A DNA stretch of 61,024 nucleotides from Acetobacteraceae bacterium (GTDB taxonomy: Bacteria; Pseudomonadota; Alphaproteobacteria; Acetobacterales; Acetobacteraceae): the NCBI GenBank assembly GCA_025354865.1, contig JANXMB010000043.1:1-61024 (forward strand), given 5' to 3'. The notes below the pieces were generated by a model. It did not search any database and had not been told where the DNA came from. It worked only from the letters and a program-made list of their open reading frames with translations. A program made the position numbers and the translations under genes. Each line of letters opens with the position of its first letter. Position 1 is the stretch's first letter. Of this stretch, positions 33,269-43,195 are shown piece by piece.

Positions 33269-34723
33269 ATGCCGAACGAGCTTATTGGCCTGACCGCGAC
33301 CGATGCCGTCGCCCGATTGAAGCGCAAGGAGGTTACGCCGCTCGAACTGATCGACGCCGCCGCCGACCGCATCGCGACCATCGAGCCGGCCGTGAACGCC
33401 TTGCCGACGCTCTGCCTCGACCGCGCGCGCGACCATGCGCGACGCCTGATGGCCGGTCAGGGGCGGGAGGCTGCGGACGAGGCCGGCTGGCTGGCCGGGT
33501 TGCCGGTGTCGATCAAGGACTTGGCCGATGTGGCGGGGGTGCGGACAACCTACGGATCGCCGATTTTCAAGGACCATGTGCCGACGACGTCGCACCCGTT
33601 GGTGGAACGGATCGAGCGTAAGGGCGGCATCGTCGTTGCCAAATCCAACACCCCGGAATTCGGCGCCGGCGGTTCGACCTTCAACGAGGTGTTCGGCCGC
33701 ACCCGCAACCCGTGGAATACGGCGCTGACCTGCGGCGGTTCGACCGGCGGTGGTGCGGTGTCGGTTGCAACCGGGGAGGTATGGCTGGCGCATGGCTCGG
33801 ATCACGGCGGATCGTTGCGGCGCCCGGGCACATATTGTTCCGTGGTCGGATTGCGGCCGTCGCCCGGGCGGGTGACGCGGGGCACGTCGAACAACCTGTT
33901 CTCGCCGCTATCGGTGCAGGGGCCGATGGCCCGCAATGTGCCGGATTTGGCCTTGTTCCTAGATACCATGGCCGGGTTCTGCCCCTTGGACCCGCTGACC
34001 TACGACGCCCCGGCCGTGTCCTACGTCGATGCCGTCGCCGCCGCGCGCCCGCCCAAACGGGTGGCATGGTCGGCGAATTACGGCGGCGCCTTGGACGTGG
34101 ATCGGGAAACCCGCGAAATCTGCGAAAAAGCCGTCCGCCGGTTCGAGGAAATGGGCTGCATCGTCGAAGAATTCGATCCCGGCCTGGGCAATCTCGAAGA
34201 AGCGTTCATGGTGCTGCGCGCGCAGCATTTCGTGGTGGACCGAGCGCTGCAACTCGCCGCCCACCGCGACCTGATCAAGCCGGATATTATCTGGAATACC
34301 GAAAAAGGTCTGGCGCAAACGCCGGCCGAACTGGCCTGGGCGGAGCGTGAGCGGGCGGCATTTTTCCGCCGGGTCGCAGCGATGTTCCGGACCTACGATA
34401 TTTTCGTGACCCCCAGCGCGGCGACCCCGGCGTTCGATGTCGATCTGCGTAACCCCGAGGCGGTGGATGGCAAGAAGCTGACCAATTATATGGGCGCGTC
34501 GATGCTGAATGCGGCGATGACCCTGGCGAGCGCGGCCGCTGTGGCGGTTCCGGCGGGGTTCGATCGGTTCGGCCGTCCGGTCGGTTTACAGATCGCCGCC
34601 CCGACTCGCGGCGAAGCGACCGTGCTCGGCGCGGCCGCCTTGTTCGAGCAACTTACCCGCCTCGACCGCTTGCTGCCGATCGACCCGCGCGCCGGCACCG
34701 TGCCCGATCCGTGGGCGGTGTAA
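33269..34723 (+). CDS. Amidase-signature-family hydrolase
   Basis: A 484-residue amidase with the full Ser-cisSer-Lys triad: K83 in PVSIKD, S158 in CGGSTGGG and S182 in GSDHGGSLRRP. The 24-residue spacing between the serines is that of characterised family members. It hydrolyses an amide to acid and ammonia; the substrate is unknown. A strong CAGGAGG lies 6 bases before the ATG at 33269. The gene is divergent from the efflux lipoprotein. Confidence 0.92.
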   Translation: MPNELIGLTATDAVARLKRKEVTPLELIDAAADRIATIEPAVNALPTLCLDRARDHARRLMAGQGREAADEAGWLAGLPVSIKDLADVAGVRTTYGSPIFKDHVPTTSHPLVERIERKGGIVVAKSNTPEFGAGGSTFNEVFGRTRNPWNTALTCGGSTGGGAVSVATGEVWLAHGSDHGGSLRRPGTYCSVVGLRPSPGRVTRGTSNNLFSPLSVQGPMARNVPDLALFLDTMAGFCPLDPLTYDAPAVSYVDAVAAARPPKRVAWSANYGGALDVDRETREICEKAVRRFEEMGCIVEEFDPGLGNLEEAFMVLRAQHFVVDRALQLAAHRDLIKPDIIWNTEKGLAQTPAELAWAERERAAFFRRVAAMFRTYDIFVTPSAATPAFDVDLRNPEAVDGKKLTNYMGASMLNAAMTLASAAAVAVPAGFDRFGRPVGLQIAAPTRGEATVLGAAALFEQLTRLDRLLPIDPRAGTVPDPWAV

Positions 34724-34732
34724 GGGGCGGTT

Positions 34733-35632
34733 TTACTCTGCCAGAAAGGCGGCGATCAGATCGTTGACCCTGCCCGGGGCCTCGACCTCGGGCAGGTGGC
34801 CGGCGCCGTCCAGCACCACCAGACGGGCGTTCGGCAGCGCTTTCTCCAGGATCGCGGCGTTGGTTTCGGTCGGATTCACCCGATCCTCCGCCCCTTGTAT
34901 CAATAGAATCGGCATCGCCAGACGCTCGGCGAAATCCGGGGTGTAGTACGATCCCAGCCCGAAACGCACCGCCTGCATGAAGCCCCGAGGGTTGGTCGCA
35001 CGAAGGACATCGCGCACCAGCGCGGCGGTTTCCGGGGTGGCCTGCTTGCTCAGCAGCGCGGCAACCCGAGCACCGAAACCGTAACCGCCGGACGCGACTT
35101 GTTGCTGACGGGCGGTGACGATGCGGGTTTTTTCGTCCTCTGGCAGGTCCTTCCGCCCGGTGGCGCTGCCGGTCAGCACCATTTTCTTCACCCGCCCGGG
35201 ATAATAATTGGCGAAACATTGCGCGACACGGGTGCCGAACGAGTTAGCGAGGATTTCCAGCCGATCGATCTTCAGCGCGGCGAGGAAATCCGCCAACGCA
35301 TCGGCGTAATCCCGGCAATCCGGCGCGTCCTTGATCAGATTGTCGGACAGGATATAGCCCGGTGCGTTCCAGGCGACGACGCGATGGACGTCGGCGAGGC
35401 CGGCCAATTGATACCGCCAATGCATCGAATTGGCGCCGACGCCGTGCAGCAGCACCAACGGCGGGGCATCCGAGCGGCCGGATTCCATGTAGCTGAAACG
35501 GTCGCCGGTGTAGCGGTGGCGGGCGGCGTCGGGGATCGGCGCGAAGCGCAGCTCCGGCAGCGGCGGCAGGGTTTCGGCATGCGCGAGTTGGGACATCAGG
35601 ACCACCATCGATGCCAGGACGAACCGGATCAC
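34733..35632 (-). CDS. Secreted alpha/beta-fold hydrolase
   Basis: A 299-residue protein with a signal peptide ([20 protein letters not shown]). The oxyanion segment is [12 protein letters not shown]. The nucleophile elbow LANSFGTR puts Ser131 in an AxSxG variant of the usual GxSxG. The acid lies in the QGAEDRVNP region and the His in GAGHLPEVE. Substrate unknown; meta-cleavage hydrolases and esterases are closest in pattern. The start is a GTG at 35632 overlapping the purD stop by four bases (GTGA), so it rides on the purD transcript. Confidence 0.82.
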   Translation of the reverse strand: MIRFVLASMVVLMSQLAHAETLPPLPELRFAPIPDAARHRYTGDRFSYMESGRSDAPPLVLLHGVGANSMHWRYQLAGLADVHRVVAWNAPGYILSDNLIKDAPDCRDYADALADFLAALKIDRLEILANSFGTRVAQCFANYYPGRVKKMVLTGSATGRKDLPEDEKTRIVTARQQQVASGGYGFGARVAALLSKQATPETAALVRDVLRATNPRGFMQAVRFGLGSYYTPDFAERLAMPILLIQGAEDRVNPTETNAAILEKALPNARLVVLDGAGHLPEVEAPGRVNDLIAAFLAE

Positions 35633-36906
35633 GCGGGCCTCAGGGCACGCCAGCCGATGTCGCTGCGGCAGAAACCCTCGGGCCAGTCGATCGCGCCGAC
35701 CGCTTTGTAGGCGCTGTCCCTTGCCTCCGCGATCGTCGCCCCGGTTGCCGTCACCGCCAGCACCCGCCCGCCCGCTGCTCGTATCGTGCCGTCGGCGTCG
35801 GCCATCGTGCCGGCATGGAACACCGTCACCCCCGGCACCGCCGCGGCTTTCTCCAGGCCCCGGATGACGCTGCCGCGTTCGGGGGCGTCCGGGTAGCCGC
35901 GCGCGGCCATGACCACGCATACCGCCGCCGTATCGTTCCAGCGCAGGTCGAAATCGCGCAGTTCGCCATCGCAGGCGGCTTGCAGGGCCGGCAGCAGATC
36001 CGATTTCAGTTTCATCAGCAGCACCTCGCACTCGGGATCGCCGAAGCGGGTGTTGTATTCGATCAGCTTGGGGCCATCGGCGGTCAGCATCAGTCCGGCG
36101 AACAGGAAGCCGCGAAACGGGGTGCCGCGCCGCGCCATTTCGGCCAAAGCGGGGCGGATGGTGCGCTCGAACGCGGCGTGTTCCAACGACGGCGGGAAGG
36201 CCGGCACCGGGGAGTAACACCCCATCCCGCCGGTATTCGGCCCAGTATCCCCGTCGCCCACCCGTTTATGGTCCTGCGCCGAGCCGAGCAGCAGCGCGGT
36301 TTCGCCGTCGCACAGCGCGAACAGGGAGACTTCTTCGCCGACCAGGCATTCCTCGATCACCACGGCGGCGCCGGAGTCGCCGAAGATGCGCGCGTCCATG
36401 ATGGAGTCGATGGCGGCCAGCGCCTCTGCCTCGGTCGAGGCGACCACGACACCTTTGCCCGCCGCGAGGCCGTCCGCCTTCACCACGATCGGCGCGCCCC
36501 GGCGCCGCACGAAGGCGCGGGCGGCTTCGGCGTCCTCGAACCGTTCCCATTTGGCAGTCGGGATGCCGGCGGCGTCGGCGATTTCCTTGGTGAAGGTCTT
36601 GCTGCCCTCCAGTTGCGCGGCGGCCATCGACGGGCCGAAGCACGAGATGCTGGCGGCTTCCATCGCGTCGGTCAGGCCGGCCACCAGCGGCGCTTCCGGT
36701 CCGGGGACGACCAGATCGATCTCGTTGTCCTGCGCGAAGGCGACCAAAGCGGGGAAATCCATCGCCCCGATCGGCACGCATGTCGCCACCGACGCAATGC
36801 CGGGGTTGCCCGGCGCGCACCAAAGCTGCGTCAGCAGCGGGCTGGCGGCGAGCGACCAGCACAAAGCGTGTTCCCGAGCGCCCGACCCTACGACCAAGAC
36901 CCGCAT
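35629..36906 (-). CDS. purD: Phosphoribosylamine-glycine ligase
   Basis: A 425-residue ATP-grasp ligase. The N-terminal [22 protein letters not shown] and the ATP-grasp [13 protein letters not shown] are visible. [13 protein letters not shown] and the metal ligands in [13 protein letters not shown] also match. It makes glycinamide ribonucleotide in purine synthesis. AGGGG precedes the ATG at 36906. It is divergent from xseA by 69 bases, a common alphaproteobacterial arrangement. Confidence 0.97.
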   Translation of the reverse strand: MRVLVVGSGAREHALCWSLAASPLLTQLWCAPGNPGIASVATCVPIGAMDFPALVAFAQDNEIDLVVPGPEAPLVAGLTDAMEAASISCFGPSMAAAQLEGSKTFTKEIADAAGIPTAKWERFEDAEAARAFVRRRGAPIVVKADGLAAGKGVVVASTEAEALAAIDSIMDARIFGDSGAAVVIEECLVGEEVSLFALCDGETALLLGSAQDHKRVGDGDTGPNTGGMGCYSPVPAFPPSLEHAAFERTIRPALAEMARRGTPFRGFLFAGLMLTADGPKLIEYNTRFGDPECEVLLMKLKSDLLPALQAACDGELRDFDLRWNDTAAVCVVMAARGYPDAPERGSVIRGLEKAAAVPGVTVFHAGTMADADGTIRAAGGRVLAVTATGATIAEARDSAYKAVGAIDWPEGFCRSDIGWRALRPA

Positions 36907-36975
36907 GCGAAAGATCCCCTCTGGTTCCAGGCGCGGCGTGTAGCATAGATTGCCGACCATGGACGTCCCCCCCCG

Positions 36976-38487
36976 ATGAGCGATCCCGTGACCAATGTGC
37001 CGGAATACACCGTCACCGAGATTTCGGGCGCGGTGAAACGCACGCTGGAAGGCCAGTTCGGCCGCATCCGGGTGCGCGGCGAAATCACCGAGTGCAAGCG
37101 CTACCCGTCCGGCCACATCTACTTCTCGTTGAAGGACGAAGGCGGCAAGATCGCTGGCGTGGTCTGGAAGTTCTCCGTGCCTCGGCTGGGCATGGTGCCG
37201 GAAAACGGGGTGGAGGCGATCGCCACCGGCAAAATCTCGTCCTATGGCGAACGGTCGTCCTACCAATTGATCGTCGAGCGCATGGAATATGCCGGCGCCG
37301 GCGCCCTGCTGGCGCGGATCGAGATGCTGCGAGTCCGACTCGCCGCCGAGGGGCTGTTCGACGCCGACCGCAAGCGCCCGTTGCCGATGTTGCCGCGCAT
37401 TGTGGGCGTGGTCAGCAGTGAGCGCGGGGCGGTGATCCAGGACATTCGCACCACGATCGCAAGGCGCTTCCCGCGATCGATCCTGTTGTGGTCGGTGCCG
37501 GTGCAGGGCGACGGCGCGGCGGCACAGATTGCCGCGGCGATCGCCGGCTTCGACGCCATTGCGCCCGGCGGTCCGGTGCCTCGGCCCGATGTTCTGATCG
37601 TCGCGCGCGGCGGCGGCAGCCTGGAAGACCTGATGGCCTTCAACGACGAAGCCGTGTTGCGTGCGGTGGCGGCCTGCCGCATCCCGCTGATTTCCGCCGT
37701 CGGGCACGAGACCGACACGACCCTGATCGATTTCGTCTCCGACCGACGCGCGCCCACGCCCACGGCGGCGGCGGAGATGGCGATCCCGGCGCTGGCCGAT
37801 CTGCAAGCCGATATCGCGCAGAAAGCCGCGCGGCTGGCCGGGTCGCTCAATCGCCTGACGCAGAATTGCCGGCTCCGCCTGTCCCGCGCCGAACGCGGCC
37901 TGCCGGACCTGCCCAATCTGCTCGGCGGTGCCCGCCAACGCCTGGACGATCGCGCGGAACGGTTGTTGCTGGCGCTACCCAATGCGGTGGAACGGCGTCG
38001 CGCCGCTTTGGCGGGGGCGGTGCGCCGGCTGCCGAATATGCCGACGATCCTCGGTGCGGCGCGGGAACGGGTGCAGGAGCGCGGCGTCCGCTTGCTCCTG
38101 GCACTGCCGGGTCTGGTCGCGGCCCGTCGCGCGTCGTTGGACTTGTCGAGCCAACGGCTGGTTTCCGGCCTACGCCAATCCGTCGGCACCGTACACAACC
38201 GCGCCAACCGGTTGCTCGGTCGCCTCACCGATGCGCCCCTGCGTGCCAGTCTGCGCGAGGCGCGGGCGCGGCTGGACGGCACTGCGGCGCGGCTGGAGTC
38301 GGTGTCGCCGCTCGCGGTGCTGGGGCGGGGTTACGTCCTGGTGACCGATCCCGCCGGCACCCCGATCGTCGGCGCGGCGGAGGTCAAGCCCGGCGCACGC
38401 CTGCGATTGCGGTTCGCGGACGGGGCGGTCAAAGCGACGGCGGATGGCGGGGCGGCGCCGAGCCGACAGGGGATGTTGCCCCTCTGA
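36976..38487 (+). CDS. xseA: Exodeoxyribonuclease VII large subunit
   Basis: A 503-residue XseA. An OB-fold N-terminus ([27 protein letters not shown]) is followed by the catalytic core [16 protein letters not shown] and [20 protein letters not shown], then [30 protein letters not shown] long helical C-terminal region comes next, ending [13 protein letters not shown]. Two similar helical blocks of about 45 residues lie in tandem there (near residues 310-395, [15 protein letters not shown]... and [15 protein letters not shown]...). It degrades ssDNA with the XseB subunit, which is not encoded here. Confidence 0.96.
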   Translation: MSDPVTNVPEYTVTEISGAVKRTLEGQFGRIRVRGEITECKRYPSGHIYFSLKDEGGKIAGVVWKFSVPRLGMVPENGVEAIATGKISSYGERSSYQLIVERMEYAGAGALLARIEMLRVRLAAEGLFDADRKRPLPMLPRIVGVVSSERGAVIQDIRTTIARRFPRSILLWSVPVQGDGAAAQIAAAIAGFDAIAPGGPVPRPDVLIVARGGGSLEDLMAFNDEAVLRAVAACRIPLISAVGHETDTTLIDFVSDRRAPTPTAAAEMAIPALADLQADIAQKAARLAGSLNRLTQNCRLRLSRAERGLPDLPNLLGGARQRLDDRAERLLLALPNAVERRRAALAGAVRRLPNMPTILGAARERVQERGVRLLLALPGLVAARRASLDLSSQRLVSGLRQSVGTVHNRANRLLGRLTDAPLRASLREARARLDGTAARLESVSPLAVLGRGYVLVTDPAGTPIVGAAEVKPGARLRLRFADGAVKATADGGAAPSRQGMLPL

Positions 38488-38580
38488 TCGGGCGGAGGTG
38501 GGACAATCGGCCCGAATGCAATCGTGTCCTGCAAGTCCCCCGTCGCACAAACCCGCGCTTCCCGCTATGATTGCCCGCCC

Positions 38581-39441
38581 ATGATCCGTCTTTCCATCCC
38601 CGCGCGTCAGGCGCTGTCGAAGCTTACGCTGCCGGTGCTGGTGGTGGCGGCGTTCGGCCTCATGCTGCTGGGCAAGGCGGACACGATCCTGGCCGAGCGG
38701 GCGCGTATGGCGTTGAACGATGCGCTGGGGCCGATTTACGCGGTTTTGGCGGAGCCTTTGGGCGCGATCAACAGCGCGGTGACGGAAACCGGGCAGCTTT
38801 GGAATCTGCGGGCGGAAAACGTCAAGCTGCGGGAAGAAAACGAATATCTGCGGCGCTGGCAGACTATCGCTCTGGCGCTGGACGCCGAAAACGCTCGGCT
38901 GAAAGCCAGCCTGAACTGGATCCCCGACCCCACCGCCAATTTCGTCACCGCGCGAGTCGTGGCCGATGCCGGCGGCGTTTACGCCCGCGCTGCGCTGCTG
39001 GCGGTCGGCCCCAACCATGCCGTGCGTAAAGGCCAGATCGCGTTGGACGAACGCGGGCTGATCGGCCGGGTGACCGAGGTCGGGTCGCGCACCGCCCGCG
39101 TGCTGCTGATTACCGATCTGAACAGCCGCATTCCCGTGACCATGGAAACCTCCCGCGCGCGGGCCATCCTGGTCGGCACCAACGGGCCGCGGCCGCGTTT
39201 GCTGTATTGGCCCGAAGGCGTCCAACCGCAGGAGGGGGAGCGCATCGTCACCAGCGCGGAGGCCAACGCCTTTCCCGCCAACCTCCCGGTCGGGACCGTG
39301 CGTCATAGTCGGTCCGGTGTGCCGGAGGTGGAGCCGTTTGCCATGCTGACCCGGCTGGAGATCGTGCGTATTTTCGATTACGGCCTGAACGGTGTCGCGG
39401 CCCCGGAAGCGGCGGCGCGGACCACGCCCGGGCGGCATTGA
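38581..39441 (+). CDS. mreC: Rod-shape-determining protein MreC
   Basis: A 286-residue protein. An N-terminal membrane anchor (LTLPVLVVAAFGLMLLG) is followed by a coiled coil with ENVKLREENEYLRR. The beta-barrel domain carries VGPNHAVRKGQIALDERGLIGRVTEVG and the LITDLNSRIPV strand. MreC is the periplasmic scaffold linking PBP2/RodA to MreB. The ATG at 38581 is chosen over upstream frame. It begins an overlapping mreC-mreD-mrdA-rodA operon. mreB is not directly upstream; xseA is. Confidence 0.95.
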   Translation: MIRLSIPARQALSKLTLPVLVVAAFGLMLLGKADTILAERARMALNDALGPIYAVLAEPLGAINSAVTETGQLWNLRAENVKLREENEYLRRWQTIALALDAENARLKASLNWIPDPTANFVTARVVADAGGVYARAALLAVGPNHAVRKGQIALDERGLIGRVTEVGSRTARVLLITDLNSRIPVTMETSRARAILVGTNGPRPRLLYWPEGVQPQEGERIVTSAEANAFPANLPVGTVRHSRSGVPEVEPFAMLTRLEIVRIFDYGLNGVAAPEAAARTTPGRH

Positions 39442-39995
39442 TGGCAGTCCGGCACCGCAACCCTGGCATCCGGCCGCATCCGACGATCGGCCAATGGCTC
39501 GACCGGGCGGCCCGAGCGGCGTTTCCGGCGACGTGCTCGGTGTTCATCATGCTGTTGACGTTGGCGCCGTTCGGGGTGGCCGGGCAGGCGGTGTTGCTGC
39601 CGGCCGTTACCCTGGCCTGCATCTGGTTCTGGTCGCTGTTCCGCCCGGCCGCAATGCCGCCGCCCGCCGTCTTCGGGATCGGCTTGCTGCTGGACCTGCT
39701 GGGTTATTTACCGTTGGGCGTCGGGGTTCTCACGCTGCTGTTGGTGCACGGTTTCGCGCTGCGGCTGCGGCGCTTCCTGGCGCAGCAGGGTTTCGCGTTG
39801 AGTTGGCTGGCGTTCGTGCCGATCGCGGCCGGCGCGGCGTTCCTGTCCTGGGCGCTGGTGGCGCTGCTGACCTTGCGGCTGGTTCCCATCGGACTGGCGG
39901 TGTTCCAGGCGGTGCTGTCGGCGACGCTCTACCCGGTTCTGGCCATCCCCCTGGCCTGGGCGCACCGTTCCATCGCCGAAGCCGAACCCGGCTGA
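39441..39995 (+). CDS. mreD: Rod-shape-determining protein MreD
   Basis: A 184-residue integral membrane protein with five to six hydrophobic helices and the LLLDLLGYLPLGVGVLTLLLVHG segment typical of MreD. The ATG at 39441 overlaps the mreC TGA, and the stop overlaps the mrdA start, so the genes are translationally coupled. Sequence conservation of MreD is low, so synteny is a strong part of the call. Confidence 0.87.
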   Translation: MAVRHRNPGIRPHPTIGQWLDRAARAAFPATCSVFIMLLTLAPFGVAGQAVLLPAVTLACIWFWSLFRPAAMPPPAVFGIGLLLDLLGYLPLGVGVLTLLLVHGFALRLRRFLAQQGFALSWLAFVPIAAGAAFLSWALVALLTLRLVPIGLAVFQAVLSATLYPVLAIPLAWAHRSIAEAEPG

Positions 39996-41860
39996 TGCGG
40001 CGCGAAACCCGTCGCACCGGCGTATTTACCCGCCGCGCCCTGCTGCTGATGGGCGGGCAGGCTGCCGTGCTGGGCGGCTTGGTGGCGCGGCTCTATCAGG
40101 TGCAGGTGGTCGAAGGCGGGCGCTACGCCACCCTCGCCAACGACAATCGCATCAGCGCCCGGATGATCGCCCCGCCGCGTGGGCGCATCCTCGACCGGTT
40201 CGGCACCCCGATCGCGGGCAGCCGCATCAACTGGCGCGCTTTGCTGATTTCCGAGCGGGCGACCGATGTGAAAGCGACGTTGGAGGCGTTTTCGCGGATC
40301 GTGCCGCTGACCGAATACGAACGCGCCCGCATCGATCGCGAAATCCACAAGCGCCGCCGGTTCATTCCCGTGATGGTGCGCGAGTTCCTCAGTTGGCAGG
40401 ACATGGCGGCGATCGAGGTCAGCGCCCCCGACCTGCCGGGCATTCTTGTCGATGTCGGCACCACCCGGATTTACCCCTATGGGGAGCATCTGGCCCATGT
40501 CGTCGGTTACGTCGCCCCGCCGAATGAGGGCGATGTGGCCAACGATCCCTTGCTGGCCTTGCCTGGGCTGCGCATCGGGCGGGCGGGAATGGAAAAATAC
40601 CACGACCTGTCGCTGCGCGGCCGCCCCGGCGCGGTGCAGTTGGAGGTCAACGCCGTCGGCCGGGTGATCCGCGAACTCGACCGCCAGGAAGGGGTGCAGG
40701 GCGACGATGTCGGCCTGAGCATCGATGCCGGCCTGCAGCAGGCGGTCGTGACGTTGTTAGGGGACGAAAGCGCCAGTGCGGTGGTCATGGACTGCCATAA
40801 TGGGGAGGTGTTGGCGATGGCCACCAACCCCGGCTTCGACCCGACTTTGTTCAATTCCGGCGTGTCGCAGGCGCAATGGGCGGAATGGACCCGCGATCGC
40901 CGCACCCCGCTGATCAACAAAGCGACCTCGGGCTTGTACGCGCCGGGCTCGACGTTCAAAATGGCGGTGGCCTTGGCGGGGCTGGAGGCGAAGGCGATCA
41001 CCGTCAACGACCGCGTCGATTGCCCCGGCTACCTCGATCTCGGCGATACCCGCTTCCACTGCTGGCGCAAGGGCGGGCACGGCGGCCTCGATCTGCGCGG
41101 CGGGCTGAAGAACAGTTGCGATGTCTATTTCTACGAGATCGCGCGCCGCACCGGCATCGACAAGGTCGCGGCGATGGCGAATCGCCTCGGTTTGGGGGTG
41201 GAGCTGGATCTGGATCTGCCGGGTCAGCGCAGCGGCCTGATCCCGACCCGAGAATGGCGCATGGCGCAGGGCAAAGCCTGGAACATCGGCGATACGATCG
41301 TCAGCGGCATCGGCCAGGGTTATATCCAGGTCACGCCATTGCAACTCGCCACCTACACCGCGCGGCTTGCCAGCGGCCGGCAGGTGCAGCCGCATCTGAC
41401 CCGCAGCCTGGGCGGCGTGTTGCAACCCGGTTCCCTGCCGGAGGATTGGCCCGCCCTCGACATGCCGGAAAAAGCGCTGCGGGCGGTGCGCGAGGGCATG
41501 TGGGCGGTGGTGAACGAACAGGGCGGCACGGCGCCGTTGGCCAGGCTGGCGGACCCCAAGGTGCAACTGGCCGGCAAGACCGGGTCCGCCCAGGTCCGCC
41601 GCGTCTCCCGCGAAATGCGCGAGAGCGGCACGTTCGATAGTGCCAAGCTGCCCTGGGAATTCCGGCCGCACGCGCTGTTCACCGCATTCGCGCCGTACGA
41701 TGCGCCACGCTATGCGATCGCCGTGGTGATCGAGCACGGCAATGCCGGCGCCGCTGCCGCCGCGCCGCTGGTGCGCGACATCATGACCGAAACTCTGCAA
41801 CGCGACCCCGCCAATCGCACGGAACCGCCCGCCGCCAAACTCGCCGCCGCCCAGCAATGA
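39995..41860 (+). CDS. mrdA: Penicillin-binding protein 2
   Basis: A 621-residue class B transpeptidase. An N-terminal anchor (FTRRALLLMGGQAAVLGGLVARLYQVQ) is followed by the dimerisation domain with APPRGRILDRFGTPIA. The active-site Ser319 is in APGSTFK, with a SCDVYFYE triad and KTGSAQV. It cross-links lateral-wall peptidoglycan with RodA. ATG at 39995 overlaps the mreD stop and the stop overlaps rodA. A long upstream open frame from 39392 is a shadow of mreC and mreD. Confidence 0.97.
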   Translation: MRRETRRTGVFTRRALLLMGGQAAVLGGLVARLYQVQVVEGGRYATLANDNRISARMIAPPRGRILDRFGTPIAGSRINWRALLISERATDVKATLEAFSRIVPLTEYERARIDREIHKRRRFIPVMVREFLSWQDMAAIEVSAPDLPGILVDVGTTRIYPYGEHLAHVVGYVAPPNEGDVANDPLLALPGLRIGRAGMEKYHDLSLRGRPGAVQLEVNAVGRVIRELDRQEGVQGDDVGLSIDAGLQQAVVTLLGDESASAVVMDCHNGEVLAMATNPGFDPTLFNSGVSQAQWAEWTRDRRTPLINKATSGLYAPGSTFKMAVALAGLEAKAITVNDRVDCPGYLDLGDTRFHCWRKGGHGGLDLRGGLKNSCDVYFYEIARRTGIDKVAAMANRLGLGVELDLDLPGQRSGLIPTREWRMAQGKAWNIGDTIVSGIGQGYIQVTPLQLATYTARLASGRQVQPHLTRSLGGVLQPGSLPEDWPALDMPEKALRAVREGMWAVVNEQGGTAPLARLADPKVQLAGKTGSAQVRRVSREMRESGTFDSAKLPWEFRPHALFTAFAPYDAPRYAIAVVIEHGNAGAAAAAPLVRDIMTETLQRDPANRTEPPAAKLAAAQQ

Positions 41861-43002
41861 TGCAGCGGAGACTTTGGCGCGAAGCGTCGTTCGATCTCAC
41901 CGGCAAGGTGCTGCGCATCAACTGGCTGTACGTGCTGTTGCTGTGCTGCCTCGCAGCCGTCGGCTACACCGCGCTGTACAGCGCCGCCGGCGGCTCGGCG
42001 GAGCCGTATGCCGGCCGGCATCTGGTGCGGTTCTGTATCGGCCTGACGCTGCTGGTATGCGTGGCGCTGGTCGATATCCGCACCATCCAACGCCTGTCCT
42101 GGGTGGCATACGCGGTGGGGGTGGGGCTGTTGATCGCGGTGATGCGCATGGGCCATATCGGCAAGGGGGCGCAGCGCTGGATCGAAATCGGCGGATTTCA
42201 GTTGCAACCGTCGGAGTTGATGAAGATCGCCCTGGTGCTGGCACTGGCCTCCTGGTTCCACAAAGCGTCGTGGGAGCGGATGGGCAACCCGCTGTTCCTA
42301 ATCCCCCCGATCGTCGCCACCCTGATCCCGGTGGGGCTGATCCTGAAGGAACCCAACCTCGGCACCGCCGTGATCGCCGCCATCGTCGGCGGGGCGGTGT
42401 TCTTCGGTGCCGGGGTGCGCTGGTGGAAATTCCTGCTGGTGGCGCTGCCCGTCCCATTTGCCGCGAAATTTGCCTACGAGCATCTGCACGACTACCAGCG
42501 TGCCCGCATCGATACCTTCCTGCACCCCGAGAGCGACCCCCTCGGCGCCGGTTACAACATTCTGCAATCGAAGATCGCCCTCGGCTCCGGCGGCATGTGG
42601 GGCAAGGGCTATCTGCAAGGCACCCAGGGGCATCTCGATTTCCTGCCGGAAAAGCAAACCGATTTCATCTTCACCATGATAGGGGAGGAATTCGGCTGGG
42701 TCGGCACCGCCGCCACGATCGGCCTTCTGAGCTTGATCGTGCTGGGCGGGATGCTGATCGCGATCCGCTGCCGCAACCAGTTCGGGCGGTTGGTGGCGCT
42801 GGGCATCTCGGTCAATTTCTTCATGTATGTGTTCGTCAACATCGCCATGGTGATGGGCGCGATTCCCGTCGGCGGGGTGCCGTTGCCGCTGGTGTCGCAT
42901 GGTGGGTCGGCGATGCTGACCGTGATGGTGGGCTTCGGCATTCTGATGTCCATCCACGTGCACCGCGACACGGAATTCGAAACGAACGGCGACGACCGGT
43001 GA
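41857..43002 (+). CDS. rodA: Peptidoglycan glycosyltransferase RodA
   Basis: A 381-residue SEDS-family polytopic membrane protein. It has GHIGKGAQRWIEIGGFQLQPSELMKIALVLALA near the middle, the KEPNLGTA loop with its catalytic-region Glu/Asp, and HLDFLPEKQTDFIFTMIGEEFGWVG. The C-terminal GVPLPLVSHGGSAML signature is present. It polymerises lipid II during elongation with PBP2. It overlaps mrdA by four bases and is the last gene of the operon. About 190 bases to the next gene hold no other supported gene. Confidence 0.97.
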   Translation: MMQRRLWREASFDLTGKVLRINWLYVLLLCCLAAVGYTALYSAAGGSAEPYAGRHLVRFCIGLTLLVCVALVDIRTIQRLSWVAYAVGVGLLIAVMRMGHIGKGAQRWIEIGGFQLQPSELMKIALVLALASWFHKASWERMGNPLFLIPPIVATLIPVGLILKEPNLGTAVIAAIVGGAVFFGAGVRWWKFLLVALPVPFAAKFAYEHLHDYQRARIDTFLHPESDPLGAGYNILQSKIALGSGGMWGKGYLQGTQGHLDFLPEKQTDFIFTMIGEEFGWVGTAATIGLLSLIVLGGMLIAIRCRNQFGRLVALGISVNFFMYVFVNIAMVMGAIPVGGVPLPLVSHGGSAMLTVMVGFGILMSIHVHRDTEFETNGDDR

Positions 43003-43195
43003 CCCCGGCGCTGCGGGTGGGGCAAAAGGCGCCGCTGTTGTTCGTGCCCGGGCAGGACACGGAAAACCGATAAATCCGACAACGAGCGGTGCAAGCCCAT
43101 TGCATCCGGGGCTGGCCTTGCGCACAGTCCGCGACGCGGGCGAAGGATCGGCAAAACGATCCCGCCGACGCCAACAGGGAGGCGCAATCGGCGCG

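Noticed and set aside
34733-36220. Apparent purD-hydrolase fusion frame
   Set aside because: purD is intact in another frame, and the hydrolase has its own signal peptide at the GTG at 35632.
42999-43073. A 24-codon GTG-initiated ORF overlapping the rodA stop
   Set aside because: It has no independent Shine-Dalgarno beyond the overlap, no recognisable motif, and is easily explained by chance.
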